Below are positions 52,774-63,539 of a stretch of DNA of 64,000 nt, piece after piece. A program made the position numbers and the translations under genes. How positions within the stretch are numbered: the first letter of the stretch is position 1; every line of letters starts with the position of its first letter. This DNA is from Cyanobium sp. NIES-981. GTDB lineage: Bacteria; Cyanobacteriota; Cyanobacteriia; PCC-6307; Cyanobiaceae. The stretch lies in contig CAMDEM010000006.1 in the NCBI GenBank assembly GCA_945896675.1, positions 27,288 to 91,287 of the forward strand. The letters are read 5' to 3'. The notes below the pieces were generated by a model. That model saw only the letters and a program-made list of their open reading frames with translations, was not told the DNA's origin and did no database searches.

Positions 52774-53247
52774 ATGGAAAGCGGCGTAAGGGTGACCACC
52801 TCGGACCCCATCAAACCCCAAGACACCCCCGATGGCGGGCACCGACGGGGCCGGAGGCTGCGGGTTGGGGCCTGGAAAGTGGCCGGTGATCTGCCGAGCA
52901 GTTTCCGGTACGCCGCCCAGGGCCTGGCTTACAGCATCGCCAGCCAACGCAATTTCCGCATCCACGTTTTCACCGGGCTGGTGGTCTTCCTGATGGGGCT
53001 GTGGCTGGGATTAAGCCCTGAACGGCTGGCCCTGCTGGTGCTCACCGTGACTGCGGTCTTGGTGCTGGAACTGCTCAACACCGCCACGGAAGCCGTTGTC
53101 GACCTCGCCATCGGCCGCCAGTTCCACCCCCTGGCCCGCATCGCCAAGGACTGTGCCGCCGCCGCCGTCCTCGTGGCTGCGTTGTCATCGCTGATGATTG
53201 CCCTACTGCTGTTGGTGCCTCCCCTGCTGGCCCGGCTTGGCTTCTAA
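52774..53247 (+). CDS. dgkA: Diacylglycerol kinase family protein
   Basis: SSFRYAAQGLAYSIASQRNFRIHVFTG; VLELLNTATEAVVDL; ARIAKDCAAAAVLVAAL. Confidence 0.92.
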   Translation: MESGVRVTTSDPIKPQDTPDGGHRRGRRLRVGAWKVAGDLPSSFRYAAQGLAYSIASQRNFRIHVFTGLVVFLMGLWLGLSPERLALLVLTVTAVLVLELLNTATEAVVDLAIGRQFHPLARIAKDCAAAAVLVAALSSLMIALLLLVPPLLARLGF

Positions 53248-53253
53248 GCACCC

Positions 53254-53847
53254 ATGCTCCTGGTTCTCGACAACTACGACAGCTTCACCTTCAACCTGGT
53301 GCAATACCTGGGCGAACTGGCAGGCGACTATCCCCTCGCCTCCGAGCTGCGGGTGGAGCGCAATGACGCCCTCAGCCTCGAGCAGATCCGCCAACTCAAC
53401 CCCGCCGCGATCCTGATCTCCCCCGGTCCAGGGGATCCCGATCAATCCGGGGTTTGCCTCGAGGTGCTGCGTGAACTCAGTCCCCGCATCCCCACCCTGG
53501 GGGTATGCCTAGGGCACCAGTCGCTTGCCCAGGTGTACGGCGGCACTGTGGTGCGCGCCAACCAATTGATGCACGGCAAAACATCGCCGGTGTTCCACGG
53601 CAACCAAGGCGTCTTTGAGGGGTTGGCCAACCCGCTTACGGCGACCCGCTACCACAGCCTGATCGCCGAACGCGCCAGCCTTCCCGACTGCCTTGAGATC
53701 ACCGCCTGGCTCGATGACGACACGGTCATGGGCCTGCGCCACCGCGACTATCCGCACCTGCAAGGCGTGCAATTCCACCCGGAAAGCGTGCTCACCCAAG
53801 ACGGCCACAAGCTGCTGGCCAACTTCCTGCGCCAGGCCAGCTCCTAA
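53254..53847 (+). CDS. trpG: Anthranilate/aminodeoxychorismate synthase glutamine amidotransferase
   Basis: [67 protein letters not shown]. Confidence 0.94.
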   Translation: MLLVLDNYDSFTFNLVQYLGELAGDYPLASELRVERNDALSLEQIRQLNPAAILISPGPGDPDQSGVCLEVLRELSPRIPTLGVCLGHQSLAQVYGGTVVRANQLMHGKTSPVFHGNQGVFEGLANPLTATRYHSLIAERASLPDCLEITAWLDDDTVMGLRHRDYPHLQGVQFHPESVLTQDGHKLLANFLRQASS

Positions 53848-53901
53848 TCGACCGCTGCTAGCTTCGCGCCATCTCTGTGCCCGAACGGGGCCCTGGAACC
53901 G

Positions 53902-54654
53902 ATGGCTCGTGCTGCCACCAAAGGCCTGAAAGCTCGTCTGGGTTGGGGAGCCCTGGGGTTGGCTACAGCCATGGCACCTGCAGCCCTGGCACCCGCAGTC
54001 TTTGCCGGCGGTGGCGTGAGCATCACCAGCTACGGCCATAGCGCCCTCCTGATCCAAGGGGGCGGGGCCAGTGTGCTGGTGAATCCCTTCAAAGCGGTGG
54101 CCTGCGCGGCGGGCCTGGCCGAACCGCGGGTCAGCGCCACTGTGATTTTGGCCAGCAGCCGCCTAGCCGACGAAGGCGCCAACGTGGCCAGCGGCAAGCT
54201 CCTGGTCAAGCCAGGCTCTTACAAAATCGCCGGCTTGAAGATTGATGGGATCTCTGGCCCCCACGACCGGGTTGGCGGTCGCAGGTTTGGCCAAGCCACC
54301 CTCTGGCGCTGGAAGCAGGGGGGCCTGGATATTGCCCACCTAGGTGGCACCGCCGCCAGGCTGAGCCCCGCTGATCGGGTGATGCTGGGTCGCCCCGACG
54401 TGTTGATCATTGGCGTGGGCGGTGGAGCCAAGGTGTACGACGGCAGTGAGGCCGCCGCCGTGGTGCGCGATCTCCAACCCAGGGTGGTGATCCCGGTGCA
54501 ATACGTCAGCGGCAAAACCCCCAAGGATTGCGACCAATCCAGCGTCGAGCCCTTCCTCAAGGCCATGGCAGGTACGCCTGTCAAACGCACGGGCCGCCAA
54601 ATCAGCCTGCCCGGCAAGCTCAGCGACACCACGGTGATCGAGGTGATGCGCTGA
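53902..54654 (+). CDS. Exported MBL-fold-like metal-dependent hydrolase
   Basis: Signal-like N-terminus; GGVSITSYGHSALLIQGGGASVLVNPF; LDIAHLGGTAARLSPADRVMLGRPDVLIIGVGG; RVVIPVQYVS. Confidence 0.8.
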   Translation: MARAATKGLKARLGWGALGLATAMAPAALAPAVFAGGGVSITSYGHSALLIQGGGASVLVNPFKAVACAAGLAEPRVSATVILASSRLADEGANVASGKLLVKPGSYKIAGLKIDGISGPHDRVGGRRFGQATLWRWKQGGLDIAHLGGTAARLSPADRVMLGRPDVLIIGVGGGAKVYDGSEAAAVVRDLQPRVVIPVQYVSGKTPKDCDQSSVEPFLKAMAGTPVKRTGRQISLPGKLSDTTVIEVMR

Positions 54655-54666
54655 GCCAGTGGGGTA

Positions 54667-55830
54667 CTAGGTCGTGGGGTGCTCGATGGCGGCGTAGGCC
54701 GCCCAGAAGCGTTGCATGTGCTCGAGGGTGCCGATGCTGACCCGCAGGGAGCCCGAGATCAACGGCTTGCCATCCATCGAGCGCACCAGAATCCCAGCCT
54801 CCCGCAACCTGGCTTCCACCACCGCCGGGCCTTGCTGGGGCCAGAGCAACAGGTAGTTCCCCCCGGCCGCATGGTGTTTCACCCCCGCAGCCATCAATTG
54901 CTGCACCAGCCAGTCCCTGGCTTGCCCCACCTGCTGGACATAGGCATCCACATAGGGCTGATCAGCCAAAGCAGCTAGGGCCGCCGTCACCGCAAAGCTG
55001 TTGATGTCGTAGGGGCCGCTCACCCGGGAGACCCGATCAACCACGCCCGGATCGCCGATGGCAAAGCCCATGCGCAGGCCAGCCAACCCTGCGGTTTTGG
55101 CGAGTGATCTCAGCACCAGCAGATTGGGGTGGCGGGCGAAATCGACCAGGGGCATCAGGCTGTCGCCGGTGAAGGCCTCATAGAGCTCATCCACCACCAC
55201 CAGGGTTTGGGGGGCAGCGGCGGCCAACGCCAAGATCAGCTCCGGCGCGAGGCGGGTGCCGGTGGGGTTGTTGGGATTGCAGATCAGCAGGAGGCGCGGG
55301 GGCTGGCCTAGGAGGGCGGCCCGGAGCTGGTCCAGCGGGAAGGCGAAATCGGCTCCCTGGTAAGGGATCGCCTCAATCGCCATCCCCTGCATCTGGGCGC
55401 AGGGGGTGTAATAGCCAAAGGTGGGACTGGTGGTGAGCAGGCGATCGCCGCTGGCTCCATAGGCGTGGAACACCGCATGCAAGGCCGCATCCACACCGTT
55501 GAACAGGCCCACGTGCTCGGGGGTCAGGGGGTGGGCAAGGCCAGGTCTGCCGCCGAAGCGATCGGCCAGGTTGGTGGCCACCGCCTCCCGGAGGCCGTCG
55601 TACTCGGGATAGATGGCGTAGTGATCGGCGGGGATGGCTCGAATCGCCTCCACCACCTTGGGGCTGGGGCCCACGGTGTTCTCGTTGAAATCCAGGCGCA
55701 ACAGCCCCCGGCGCCCCTCCAGGGGCGCGCTGTAGGCCTGCAGGTCCTCCACCTCTGGACGGGCCAAAGGCGGGGAGGGCGGGGGCAGCGGAAACCGCGA
55801 AGAGGTCACAGGCACCGGAATCTCCCTCAC
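54667..55830 (-). CDS. hisC: Histidinol-phosphate aminotransferase
   Basis: [70 protein letters not shown]. Confidence 0.88.
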   Translation of the reverse strand: MREIPVPVTSSRFPLPPPSPPLARPEVEDLQAYSAPLEGRRGLLRLDFNENTVGPSPKVVEAIRAIPADHYAIYPEYDGLREAVATNLADRFGGRPGLAHPLTPEHVGLFNGVDAALHAVFHAYGASGDRLLTTSPTFGYYTPCAQMQGMAIEAIPYQGADFAFPLDQLRAALLGQPPRLLLICNPNNPTGTRLAPELILALAAAAPQTLVVVDELYEAFTGDSLMPLVDFARHPNLLVLRSLAKTAGLAGLRMGFAIGDPGVVDRVSRVSGPYDINSFAVTAALAALADQPYVDAYVQQVGQARDWLVQQLMAAGVKHHAAGGNYLLLWPQQGPAVVEARLREAGILVRSMDGKPLISGSLRVSIGTLEHMQRFWAAYAAIEHPTT

Positions 55831-57638
55831 ATTCTCTCGAGGGTGGCAATGCCGAGCAGCCCCAGGCCCAGCTTGAGGGTGTCCGCCGTCAGGCTGCAGA
55901 GGGCCAGCCGCGACGAGCGGGACGGCTCTTCAGCCTTGAGAACCGGCACCTGGTCGTAGAAGCGGTTGAACATTTGGCTGAGCTCAAACAGATAGCTGCA
56001 GAGGCGATTGGGGAGCAACTCCTCCTCCACCTCGGCAATCACCGCATCGAGCTTGAGCAACTCGCGCACCAGGGCCCACTCCTGGGGCTCGCTGAAGTGG
56101 AGGGCGGCGGAGGCGGCCCGCATATCCCCCCCCTTGCGGGCAATCCCGGCGATGCGCACCACCGCATAGAGGAGATAGGGGGCCGTGTTGCCCTGCAGGG
56201 CCAGCATCCGGTCAAAGCTGAACTGGTAGTTGGTGTTCCGGTTCTGGCTGAGGTCGGCGTACTTCACAGCGGCCAGACCCACGGTGGTGGCCACCTGCTC
56301 GATGAAGGCCTCGTCCTCGCTGCGCTCCTCCTCCTGCAGGCGCCGACACAGATCGGCTTTGGAGCGCTCGACAGCCTCATCGAGCAGATCCTTAAGCCGC
56401 ACCGTGTCGCCAGAGCGGGTCTTGAGCTTCTTGCCGTCCTCTCCCTGCACCAGCCCAAACGGCACATGCTCCAGCCGGCCGTCAGCCGGGATCCAGCCCG
56501 CCCGCCGGGCCACCTGGAACACCCCGGCGAAATGGTTGGCCTGGCCCGAATCGGTCACGTAGATCACCCGCCGGGCGCCATCCCCCCCAGGGGCGGCCCC
56601 AAAGCGATAGCGAATCGCCGCCAGATCGGTGGTGGCGTAGTTGAAGCCCCCATCTGTTTTCTGAACGATCACCGGCAGGGGATTGCCGTCTTTGCCGCTC
56701 ACGCCCTCCAGGAACACGCAGCGGGCCCCTTCATCCACCACGAGCAAGCCGGAGGCATCGAGGCCCGTAACGACGGCTTCGAGGTAGGGGTTGTAGAAGG
56801 ATTCGCCACGCTCTGAGAGACGAATGTCAAGGCGGTCGTAGATGGTCTGGAATTCGCGGCGCGACTGATCACAGAGCAGCTGCCAGGCCTTGCGGCTGAT
56901 CGGATCGCCCCCCTGCAACTTCACCACCTCCTCCCGGGAGGTGGTTTGGAACGCTTCGTCCCCGTCGAAGCGCTGCTTGGCCTGGCGATAGAAGGCCACC
57001 AAATCCCCCAGATCCACCGCATCGGCTGTCTCCAGCACCTGGGGGGCCACCTGCTTGAGGTGGGTGATCAGCATCCCGAACTGGGTCCCCCAGTCGCCCA
57101 CGTGGTTGAGCCGGAGCACCGGGTGGCCGCGGAACTCGAGCACCCGCGCCAGGGAGTCGCCAATGATCGTGGAGCGCAGGTGCCCCACATGCATTTCCTT
57201 GGCAATGTTGGGGCTGGAAAAATCGACGATCACCGGAGTCCCAGCACCCCCGTCGTCGCCCGCTCCGATCTTGGGCACGCCCAACCGGGGATCCCCGAGG
57301 CGAGCCTCCACTTCGGCCGCCAGCAGCTCAGGCCGCAGGGTGAGGTTGATAAAGCCAGGTCCGGCGATCTGGGGGGCTTCGCAGAGCTCGGCAAAGCCGG
57401 GATCAGCGGCCAGCTGCTCCACGATCGCCGCAGCGATCTGGCGCGGGGCCTGGCCTAGGGGCTTGGCCAGGGGCAGGGCCCCATTGGCCTGGAAATCACC
57501 AAATTCCGGCTTGCTGGCCGCAGCCAGCTGGGGGTCGAGGGGCTTGCCGGCCGCCTCAGCCTGGGCCGCCGCCTCGGGGAAGGCCCGCTCCATGGCCGCC
57601 AACAGCTGGCTGTGCAAGGTTTGGGCGATGCGGAGCAT
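55827..57638 (-). CDS. argS: Arginyl-tRNA synthetase
   Basis: [32 protein letters not shown] (HVGH); [25 protein letters not shown]-terminal DALR-like region. Confidence 0.96.
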   Translation of the reverse strand: MLRIAQTLHSQLLAAMERAFPEAAAQAEAAGKPLDPQLAAASKPEFGDFQANGALPLAKPLGQAPRQIAAAIVEQLAADPGFAELCEAPQIAGPGFINLTLRPELLAAEVEARLGDPRLGVPKIGAGDDGGAGTPVIVDFSSPNIAKEMHVGHLRSTIIGDSLARVLEFRGHPVLRLNHVGDWGTQFGMLITHLKQVAPQVLETADAVDLGDLVAFYRQAKQRFDGDEAFQTTSREEVVKLQGGDPISRKAWQLLCDQSRREFQTIYDRLDIRLSERGESFYNPYLEAVVTGLDASGLLVVDEGARCVFLEGVSGKDGNPLPVIVQKTDGGFNYATTDLAAIRYRFGAAPGGDGARRVIYVTDSGQANHFAGVFQVARRAGWIPADGRLEHVPFGLVQGEDGKKLKTRSGDTVRLKDLLDEAVERSKADLCRRLQEEERSEDEAFIEQVATTVGLAAVKYADLSQNRNTNYQFSFDRMLALQGNTAPYLLYAVVRIAGIARKGGDMRAASAALHFSEPQEWALVRELLKLDAVIAEVEEELLPNRLCSYLFELSQMFNRFYDQVPVLKAEEPSRSSRLALCSLTADTLKLGLGLLGIATLERM

Positions 57639-57717
57639 GGGGCCGAAAACCGCAGCGGCGGCAGCAAATCCCCCCGATCATCCCGCGCCGCCCCAAGGGC
57701 ATCCGCAAGGAGCAAGT

Positions 57718-58599
57718 TCAAGGGACCGGATCAAAGCGCATGCTCAAATCCAGCCAGGGGCTGCGGGTGATCGGAGCACTGGTGGAAATCAGATCAATGC
57801 CTGTGGCGCCGTAGGCCTTGAGCTGGTCGGGCTGCACCCCTGAAGCCTCCAGCACCACAACCCGGCCAAGCCTGGCTGCTTCAGCCCGCAACTGGGGCAC
57901 TAACGCCGCCAGCTCCGCCGGGCTGAATTCATCCAGCAGCACGCCATCGGCACCGGCCTCCACTGCCGCCAGCGCCTCGGCAGCGGTTTCAGCCTCCACG
58001 ATCACCCGCGCCGGCCACGGGGCTTGGAGCCGCACCGCCGCCACCGCAGCGCCCACGCCCCCCGACCAGGCCAGGTGGTTTTCCTTGAGCATGGCCGCGT
58101 CGTCGAGGCCCATGCGGTGGTTACGCCCGCCCCCGCAGCGCCCTGCATACTTCTCCAGCAGCCTCAAACCAGGGGTGGTTTTGCGGGTGTCGGCCAGGGC
58201 CACGCCCATGCCCTCCAGCTCAGCCACCAAGAGGGCCGTGGCGGTAGCGATCCCGGACAGCCGCATCGCCAGGTTGAGGGCGGTGCGTTCCCCTGCCACC
58301 AAAGCCGTCGCTGGACCGTCGAGCCGCAGGAGCGTTTGGCCCGCCACCACCGCCTCCCCATCGGCCACCAACAGCTGGACCGTCACGGCCGGATCCAGCA
58401 GCTGAAACAGCGGTTCCACCAACACCCCCCCGCAGAAAATGCCGGCTTGCTTGGCGATCCACGAACCCTTACCGCGCACCCCAACCAGGGCTGGTGCCGT
58501 GAGATCACCCCGGCCCACATCTTCGCTGAGCCAGGCCCGCAGGGAGGGCTCAAGGGCGGGGTTGGCGAGCAGCGCAGCAGCGCAAACGGGTTGCATCAA
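57718..58599 (-). CDS. nadC: Nicotinate-nucleotide pyrophosphorylase (carboxylating)
   Basis: WLSEDVGRGDLTAPAL; TRKTTPGLRLLEKYAGRCGGGRNHRMGLDDAAMLKENH; ATGIDLISTSAPITRSPWLDLSMRF. Confidence 0.95.
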   Translation of the reverse strand: MMQPVCAAALLANPALEPSLRAWLSEDVGRGDLTAPALVGVRGKGSWIAKQAGIFCGGVLVEPLFQLLDPAVTVQLLVADGEAVVAGQTLLRLDGPATALVAGERTALNLAMRLSGIATATALLVAELEGMGVALADTRKTTPGLRLLEKYAGRCGGGRNHRMGLDDAAMLKENHLAWSGGVGAAVAAVRLQAPWPARVIVEAETAAEALAAVEAGADGVLLDEFSPAELAALVPQLRAEAARLGRVVVLEASGVQPDQLKAYGATGIDLISTSAPITRSPWLDLSMRFDPVP

Positions 58600-59390
58600 G
58601 GTCGCTGGTGGGCCAGGTAGCCCACGGTGAGATCACCGGGATCGCTCTGGATGTAGAGGTAGCCGGCCCCCGAAGCGAGCAGCACAACCCGGTAGTTGTA
58701 GACGCCCCCCAAACCATCCACCTCCCGCAACGCGCCCAGGCAATCGGCCTCCAGATTCAAGCTGCCGGTGTAGGGAGCCTGCTGGCGTTTGCCGCCATAG
58801 CTGGAGACGGCCAGGCCGCTGACCTTGCCGCCCTGCCACTGTTCACGCTGGATCACGGCGTTGGGCTGCCAGCTGCCTGAGTGAAACGTGAAGCCCTGCT
58901 GCTGGCTGATCACCAAACCATCCAATTGGCTGACGTTGCAGGGGCGTTCGGGCTGGGGAAGGTACTGGGAGGTGAACACCACGCCGGCGCTGGTGCCAAT
59001 CCCAACCTTGGGCCGCCCTGCCCCATCAAGAGCCACCTGGGCCGGCATCAGCCCGGAGCGATCCGCCCGCTGCACCGCCAGCCAACAGCCCGGCATCACG
59101 GCATAGCTGGCGAGGTAGCGCTGCTCCACAAACAGCTTGCCCTGGCGGCTAAAGCGCACCCCTTCAATGCGGCCATTGGGCAGCCAGCGCTCCTGGGCCA
59201 ATTCCGCCAAGGGGGTCACGCCCTTGCGCCCCTGGCCCATCACTACATAACGACCCAACTGGGGCGCCGGGCAGGCCAGCGGGGTTGCTGGGGCCGCCGG
59301 TATCGCTGCCGATGCCTGCGTGGCCAGGGCCATGGCGACCAACACAGCAGGGGAACGGTCGACCAGGGCGCGCACGGAGGGACAAGCCAA
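58596..59390 (-). CDS. Hypothetical exported protein
   Basis: Signal-like AVLVAMALATQASA; ACPAPQLGRYVVMGQGRKGVTPLAELAQERWLPNG...; ATGA overlap with nadC; no family recognised. Confidence 0.6.
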   Translation of the reverse strand: MACPSVRALVDRSPAVLVAMALATQASAAIPAAPATPLACPAPQLGRYVVMGQGRKGVTPLAELAQERWLPNGRIEGVRFSRQGKLFVEQRYLASYAVMPGCWLAVQRADRSGLMPAQVALDGAGRPKVGIGTSAGVVFTSQYLPQPERPCNVSQLDGLVISQQQGFTFHSGSWQPNAVIQREQWQGGKVSGLAVSSYGGKRQQAPYTGSLNLEADCLGALREVDGLGGVYNYRVVLLASGAGYLYIQSDPGDLTVGYLAHQRP

Positions 59391-59420
59391 AAACCTTTTG
59401 GCCTTATAGCCCCGGGGGTC

Positions 59421-60842
59421 CTATTTGCCGATGCAGAAGCGGGAAAACACACGATCGAGCACGGCCTCGCTCACCTCTTCACCGGTGATCTCCCCAAGGC
59501 TGTAAACAGCCGATCGCAGATCAATGGTCCAAAAATCCCAAGGCAGCTGCTGCTCCGCCGCCTCGAGGGAGCGCTGCAGGCTGGCGGCCGCTGCGGCCGC
59601 CAGATCCCGCTGGCGGGCATTGAGGGCCACCTGGAGCCCCTCCAGGGGGCCTGCTCCACAGCGCTCTAGAAGCAGGGCCACCAGGGCATCGCGCCCCTCG
59701 CCGGTGAGAGCACTAAAGCGGCCATGGGCTGGGTCGTTGGCTGGGTCGGTTGGCTGCGGCTCCACCCATTGGTCGAGCTTGTTGCCAGCCACTACCAAAG
59801 CCACCCCCTCGGGCACCAGGTCGCGAAGGGCCTGGTCGGCAGCGGTCCAACCGGCGGTGAGATCAAACAACAGCAGCACCAGATCGGCACTGGCGAGGGC
59901 CTCCAGGCTGCGATCAATGCCCAGCTGCTCCACCCGGTCGTCGGTGGGGCGGATGCCGGCGGTATCGAGCAGAGTGAGGGGTACGCCTTCAAGCACCAAC
60001 TGGCTCTCGAGCAGATCGCGGGTGGTGCCTGGGACGTCGGTCACGATGGCCCGCTGCCTGTGGCTGAGCAGGTTGAGCAGGCTGGATTTGCCCACATTGG
60101 GCCGGCCCACAATCGCCACCCGCAGGCCTTCGCGCAGCAGCTCGCCCTGGCGGGCCTGCACCACCAGGTCCTCCAATGCGCCCAGCACCGCCGTGAATTC
60201 CGCCACCACGGCCCGGCCATCGAGGGGCGGCAAATCCTCTTCAAAATCAACCCGCGCCTCCAGTTCGGCCAACTGATCCAGCAAGCGCTCCCGCAGAGCG
60301 CTGATTTGCTGCTGCAACCCCCCATCCATGCCAGCCATGGCCAGCTGGGCAGCCCGGCGGCTGCGGGAACACACCATCTCGCTAATGGCTTCTGCCCGGG
60401 TGAGATCCAGGCGCCCGTTGAGGAAAGCCCGCTGGGTGAATTCCCCTGGCAGGGCTCGCCTCGCCCCGGCCGCCAACACCAGCTCGAGCACCCGCTGCAC
60501 TGCAACCAATCCGCCATGGCAATGGAGTTCCACCACGGTTTCCCGGGTGAAGCTGCGGGGGGCCCGCATCAACAAGAGCAAGGCTTCGTCCACCCGCTGC
60601 TCGCCAGCGGGATCCACCACGTGGCCGTAGAGCACCCGATGGCTTTCCCAGCTCTGGCTGCCTGGGGCCACAAACAGCTGCTGACCAATGGCTTCCGCCC
60701 CAGGCCCGGAGATCCGCACGATGGCCACGCTGCCCTCCCCCGGAGCCACCGCCGTGGCAATGGCCGCGATGGTGTCGAAGCCGTAGTCGTGGTCTTGCCC
60801 GTGATCGTGGAGGTAGTCGGAACCGATGGAGGAAACCATCAC
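59421..60842 (-). CDS. mnmE: tRNA modification GTPase MnmE
   Basis: IAAIATAVAPGEGSVAIVRISGPGA; VAIVGRPNVGKSSLLNLLSHRQRAIVTDVPGTTRDLLE; C-terminal FCIGK. Confidence 0.97.
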   Translation of the reverse strand: MMVSSIGSDYLHDHGQDHDYGFDTIAAIATAVAPGEGSVAIVRISGPGAEAIGQQLFVAPGSQSWESHRVLYGHVVDPAGEQRVDEALLLLMRAPRSFTRETVVELHCHGGLVAVQRVLELVLAAGARRALPGEFTQRAFLNGRLDLTRAEAISEMVCSRSRRAAQLAMAGMDGGLQQQISALRERLLDQLAELEARVDFEEDLPPLDGRAVVAEFTAVLGALEDLVVQARQGELLREGLRVAIVGRPNVGKSSLLNLLSHRQRAIVTDVPGTTRDLLESQLVLEGVPLTLLDTAGIRPTDDRVEQLGIDRSLEALASADLVLLLFDLTAGWTAADQALRDLVPEGVALVVAGNKLDQWVEPQPTDPANDPAHGRFSALTGEGRDALVALLLERCGAGPLEGLQVALNARQRDLAAAAAASLQRSLEAAEQQLPWDFWTIDLRSAVYSLGEITGEEVSEAVLDRVFSRFCIGK

Positions 60843-60855
60843 CCCATTTCAGCGG

Positions 60856-61041
60856 TTAGCTGGCCAGGCCGGGGAACACCATCAGATCGATATGGCCCCC
60901 ACTGGGATGGCGCCATTCGCGAAATTCCGCCGCCAGGGCCCGCTGCTCGGCGGCCAGGGATTGGGCCTGCAGGTCTTGGAGGCGCTGGTGCACCAGGTCG
61001 AGGGTGCTGTCAATCAGTTGGGCCGCTTGCTCGGCGGTCAT
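60856..61041 (-). CDS. Small hypothetical protein (about 61 aa), helical
   Basis: MTAEQAAQLIDSTLDLVHQRLQDLQAQSLAAEQRALAAEFREWRHPSGGHIDLMVFPGLAS, internal Met of ORF 60856..61119. Confidence 0.55.
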   Translation of the reverse strand: MTAEQAAQLIDSTLDLVHQRLQDLQAQSLAAEQRALAAEFREWRHPSGGHIDLMVFPGLAS

Positions 61042-61137
61042 GGCTGGGCTCGCGAAGGCTGGAGCCTTTGTAGATACAGAACCCGGACCCAGTTGTAGCG
61101 AAGGGCACTGGGCCGCCAACCAATGAAGCCAGGAGCT

Positions 61138-63498
61138 TCAACCAATCCCCATCCGGCAGATGTCGAGCACATCGGCCATCGAGCCGATTTGGTTCATGGT
61201 GTTGGTGAGCTGGCTGGCGCTGTCGAGTTCCACGCGCAAATCAATCCGAGCCGGCTTGCCTGCGGCGGTGCGCACCCGGGCATCACTGACGTTGATACGG
61301 TGGTCGGAAAGGCGCATCAAGATGTCTTTGAGAACGCCGACCCGATCCAGCACCTCGATCCTCAGCTGCACGGGATAGCGGCGGTTTTGGGCCGTTGAAG
61401 CCGGATTCCAATCCACCAGCAACCGCCGCTCCGCAGGCACTTGGGCAACGTTGGCGCAATCTTGACGGTGGATGGTGATGCCGTGGTTGCCCAGGGCCAC
61501 CGCCCCCACGATCCCCTCCCCCGGCAAGGGGCTACAGCAACCGCCGAGGCGGTAATCCAAACCCTCCAAACCCTGGATCGGACTCGAGCCGCCGGGGGCC
61601 AGGGGGGCTGGATGGCCGGCATGGGCCGGGCCCACCCCCGCTGCCACCTGCTCATTGCTGAGCACCGGGGCAGCAGTTGCGGAGGCCAGGCGGATTTCTT
61701 CGCGCAGGCGGTTGATCACCTGCTGCAGGGTGACGCCACCAAAGCCAAGGGACGCCAGCAAATCTTCGGTGCCAACCAGGTTGCAGCGCTTGGCCACCTT
61801 GGCCATCGCCTCCCCATGGAGCAGGGCATCAAAGCCATCCCGGCCCAACTCCCGCTCGAGCATCTCGGTGCCGCGGTTGATGTTCTCGTCGCGGTGGCTG
61901 CGCTTGTACCACTGGCGGACGCGATTGCGGGCCGTGGGGGTAGCCACGAAGTTCAACCAATCCAGGCTGGGATGGGCCGCCTTGGCGGTGATCACCTGCA
62001 CGAAATCGCCGTTCTGGAGGGGCGTTGCCAGGGGACACAGCCGATCGTTGATCCGCACCCCTTGGCAATGGTTGCCGATCTCGGAGTGGATCCGATAGGC
62101 AAAATCCACTGCTGTGGAGCCCTTCCGCAGGCCCACCACATCGCCGTTGGGGGTGAACACAAACACCTCCTCATCGAAGAGGTCTTCCTTGATTGAGGCG
62201 AGGTAGTCGCTGCTGTCCTGCCCCCCGTCATCTTTCTGCCAATCCACCAGCTGGCGCAGCCAGTTGAAACGCTCGGTATCCCCCGCACTGGCTGGGGAGC
62301 CCCCTTCCTTGTATTTCCAGTGGGCGGCAATGCCGTACTCCGCCATCTGGTGCATGTCGGCCGTGCGGATCTGCACCTCAATGGGCCGGTGGCGGCCGAT
62401 CACCGCCGTATGCAGCGACTGATAACCATTGGGCTTGGGCAGGCCGATGTAGTCCTTAAAGCGTCCAGGGATGGGGCGGAAGGTGTCATGCACCACCGCC
62501 AGGGCCCGATAGCAACTCTCCAAATTCGGGCAAAGGATCCTGAGGGCCGCCACGTCAAAGATCTCGTGGAAGGCCTTCTGCTGGCGTTGCATCTTGCTCC
62601 AGATGCCATAGAGGTGCTTCGGCCGGCCACTCACCTCCACCCCATCCAGGCCCACGGCGGCGAGGCGGTCGCGAAGGAGTTGAACCGTGACCCCCAACCG
62701 CTCCTCGCGCTCACTGCGCTTGGTGGCCACCTGCTGCTGCACATCCCGAAAGGCCTCGGGCTCGAGGATCTTGAAGGCCAGATCCTCGAGTTCCCACTTC
62801 AGCCGACCAATCCCAAGGCGATTGGCCAAAGGGGCATAGATCTCCCGGGTTTCGCGGGCAATGCGCTGCTGCTTCTCGGGCTTAAGGGCACCCAGGGTGC
62901 GCATGTTGTGGAGCCGGTCGGCCAGCTTGACCAGCACCACCCGAATGTCACTGGCCATCGCCAGGAACATGCGCCGCAGGTTTTCCGCCTGGGCTTCGGT
63001 GTGGTTCGTGAAATGGATGCCGCCGAGCTTGGTGACGCCCTCCACCAGGGCCCGAACCTCCGCCCCAAAATGCTGCTCGATTTCCTCGGGGATGACGTCG
63101 GTGTCCTCGACAACGTCGTGGAGGAAGCCCGCCGCAATCACCCCCGGACTCGCGCCGATATCGCGCAGCAGATCGGCCACCGCGATCGGATGAATGATGT
63201 AGGGCTCGCCGGTGGCCCGAAACTGACCTTCGTGGAGTTGGTAGGCAAAATCGAAAGCCGCGGCCAGCAGGGCTTCCCCATCGGTGGGGCAGCTGTCCCC
63301 AGACCCCGGGGGAGCATGCTCGATGCAGCGCTGTAGCCACTCAGGCAAGGGCACCCCATAATCCGCGGGCGCCTGAATCGGGCGCCTGAGCTGCGGAGCT
63401 GGATCCAGCTGCTGATCCAGCTGTGGGGGCTCCAGATCGTGGATGGCCCTGGGCATCCCATCCTGCGAACTTTTTCCATCGTATGCAGCCGCCGTCAC
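61138..63498 (-). CDS. spoT: Bifunctional (p)ppGpp synthetase/hydrolase, RelA/SpoT family
   Basis: HD domain (FLHDVVEDTD), synthetase (YGIWSKMQRQQKAFHEIFDVAALRI), TGS (VFTPNGDVVGLRKGSTAVDFAYRIHSEIG), C-terminal ACT. Confidence 0.96.
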   Translation of the reverse strand: MTAAAYDGKSSQDGMPRAIHDLEPPQLDQQLDPAPQLRRPIQAPADYGVPLPEWLQRCIEHAPPGSGDSCPTDGEALLAAAFDFAYQLHEGQFRATGEPYIIHPIAVADLLRDIGASPGVIAAGFLHDVVEDTDVIPEEIEQHFGAEVRALVEGVTKLGGIHFTNHTEAQAENLRRMFLAMASDIRVVLVKLADRLHNMRTLGALKPEKQQRIARETREIYAPLANRLGIGRLKWELEDLAFKILEPEAFRDVQQQVATKRSEREERLGVTVQLLRDRLAAVGLDGVEVSGRPKHLYGIWSKMQRQQKAFHEIFDVAALRILCPNLESCYRALAVVHDTFRPIPGRFKDYIGLPKPNGYQSLHTAVIGRHRPIEVQIRTADMHQMAEYGIAAHWKYKEGGSPASAGDTERFNWLRQLVDWQKDDGGQDSSDYLASIKEDLFDEEVFVFTPNGDVVGLRKGSTAVDFAYRIHSEIGNHCQGVRINDRLCPLATPLQNGDFVQVITAKAAHPSLDWLNFVATPTARNRVRQWYKRSHRDENINRGTEMLERELGRDGFDALLHGEAMAKVAKRCNLVGTEDLLASLGFGGVTLQQVINRLREEIRLASATAAPVLSNEQVAAGVGPAHAGHPAPLAPGGSSPIQGLEGLDYRLGGCCSPLPGEGIVGAVALGNHGITIHRQDCANVAQVPAERRLLVDWNPASTAQNRRYPVQLRIEVLDRVGVLKDILMRLSDHRINVSDARVRTAAGKPARIDLRVELDSASQLTNTMNQIGSMADVLDICRMGIG

Positions 63499-63539
63499 AA
63501 ATCCACGGATGTGCGGGTCTGCGGATCCAAGCTGGGGCG

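Noticed and set aside
59724-61073. 449-aa plus ORF opposite mnmE
   Set aside because: Shadow ORF of mnmE.
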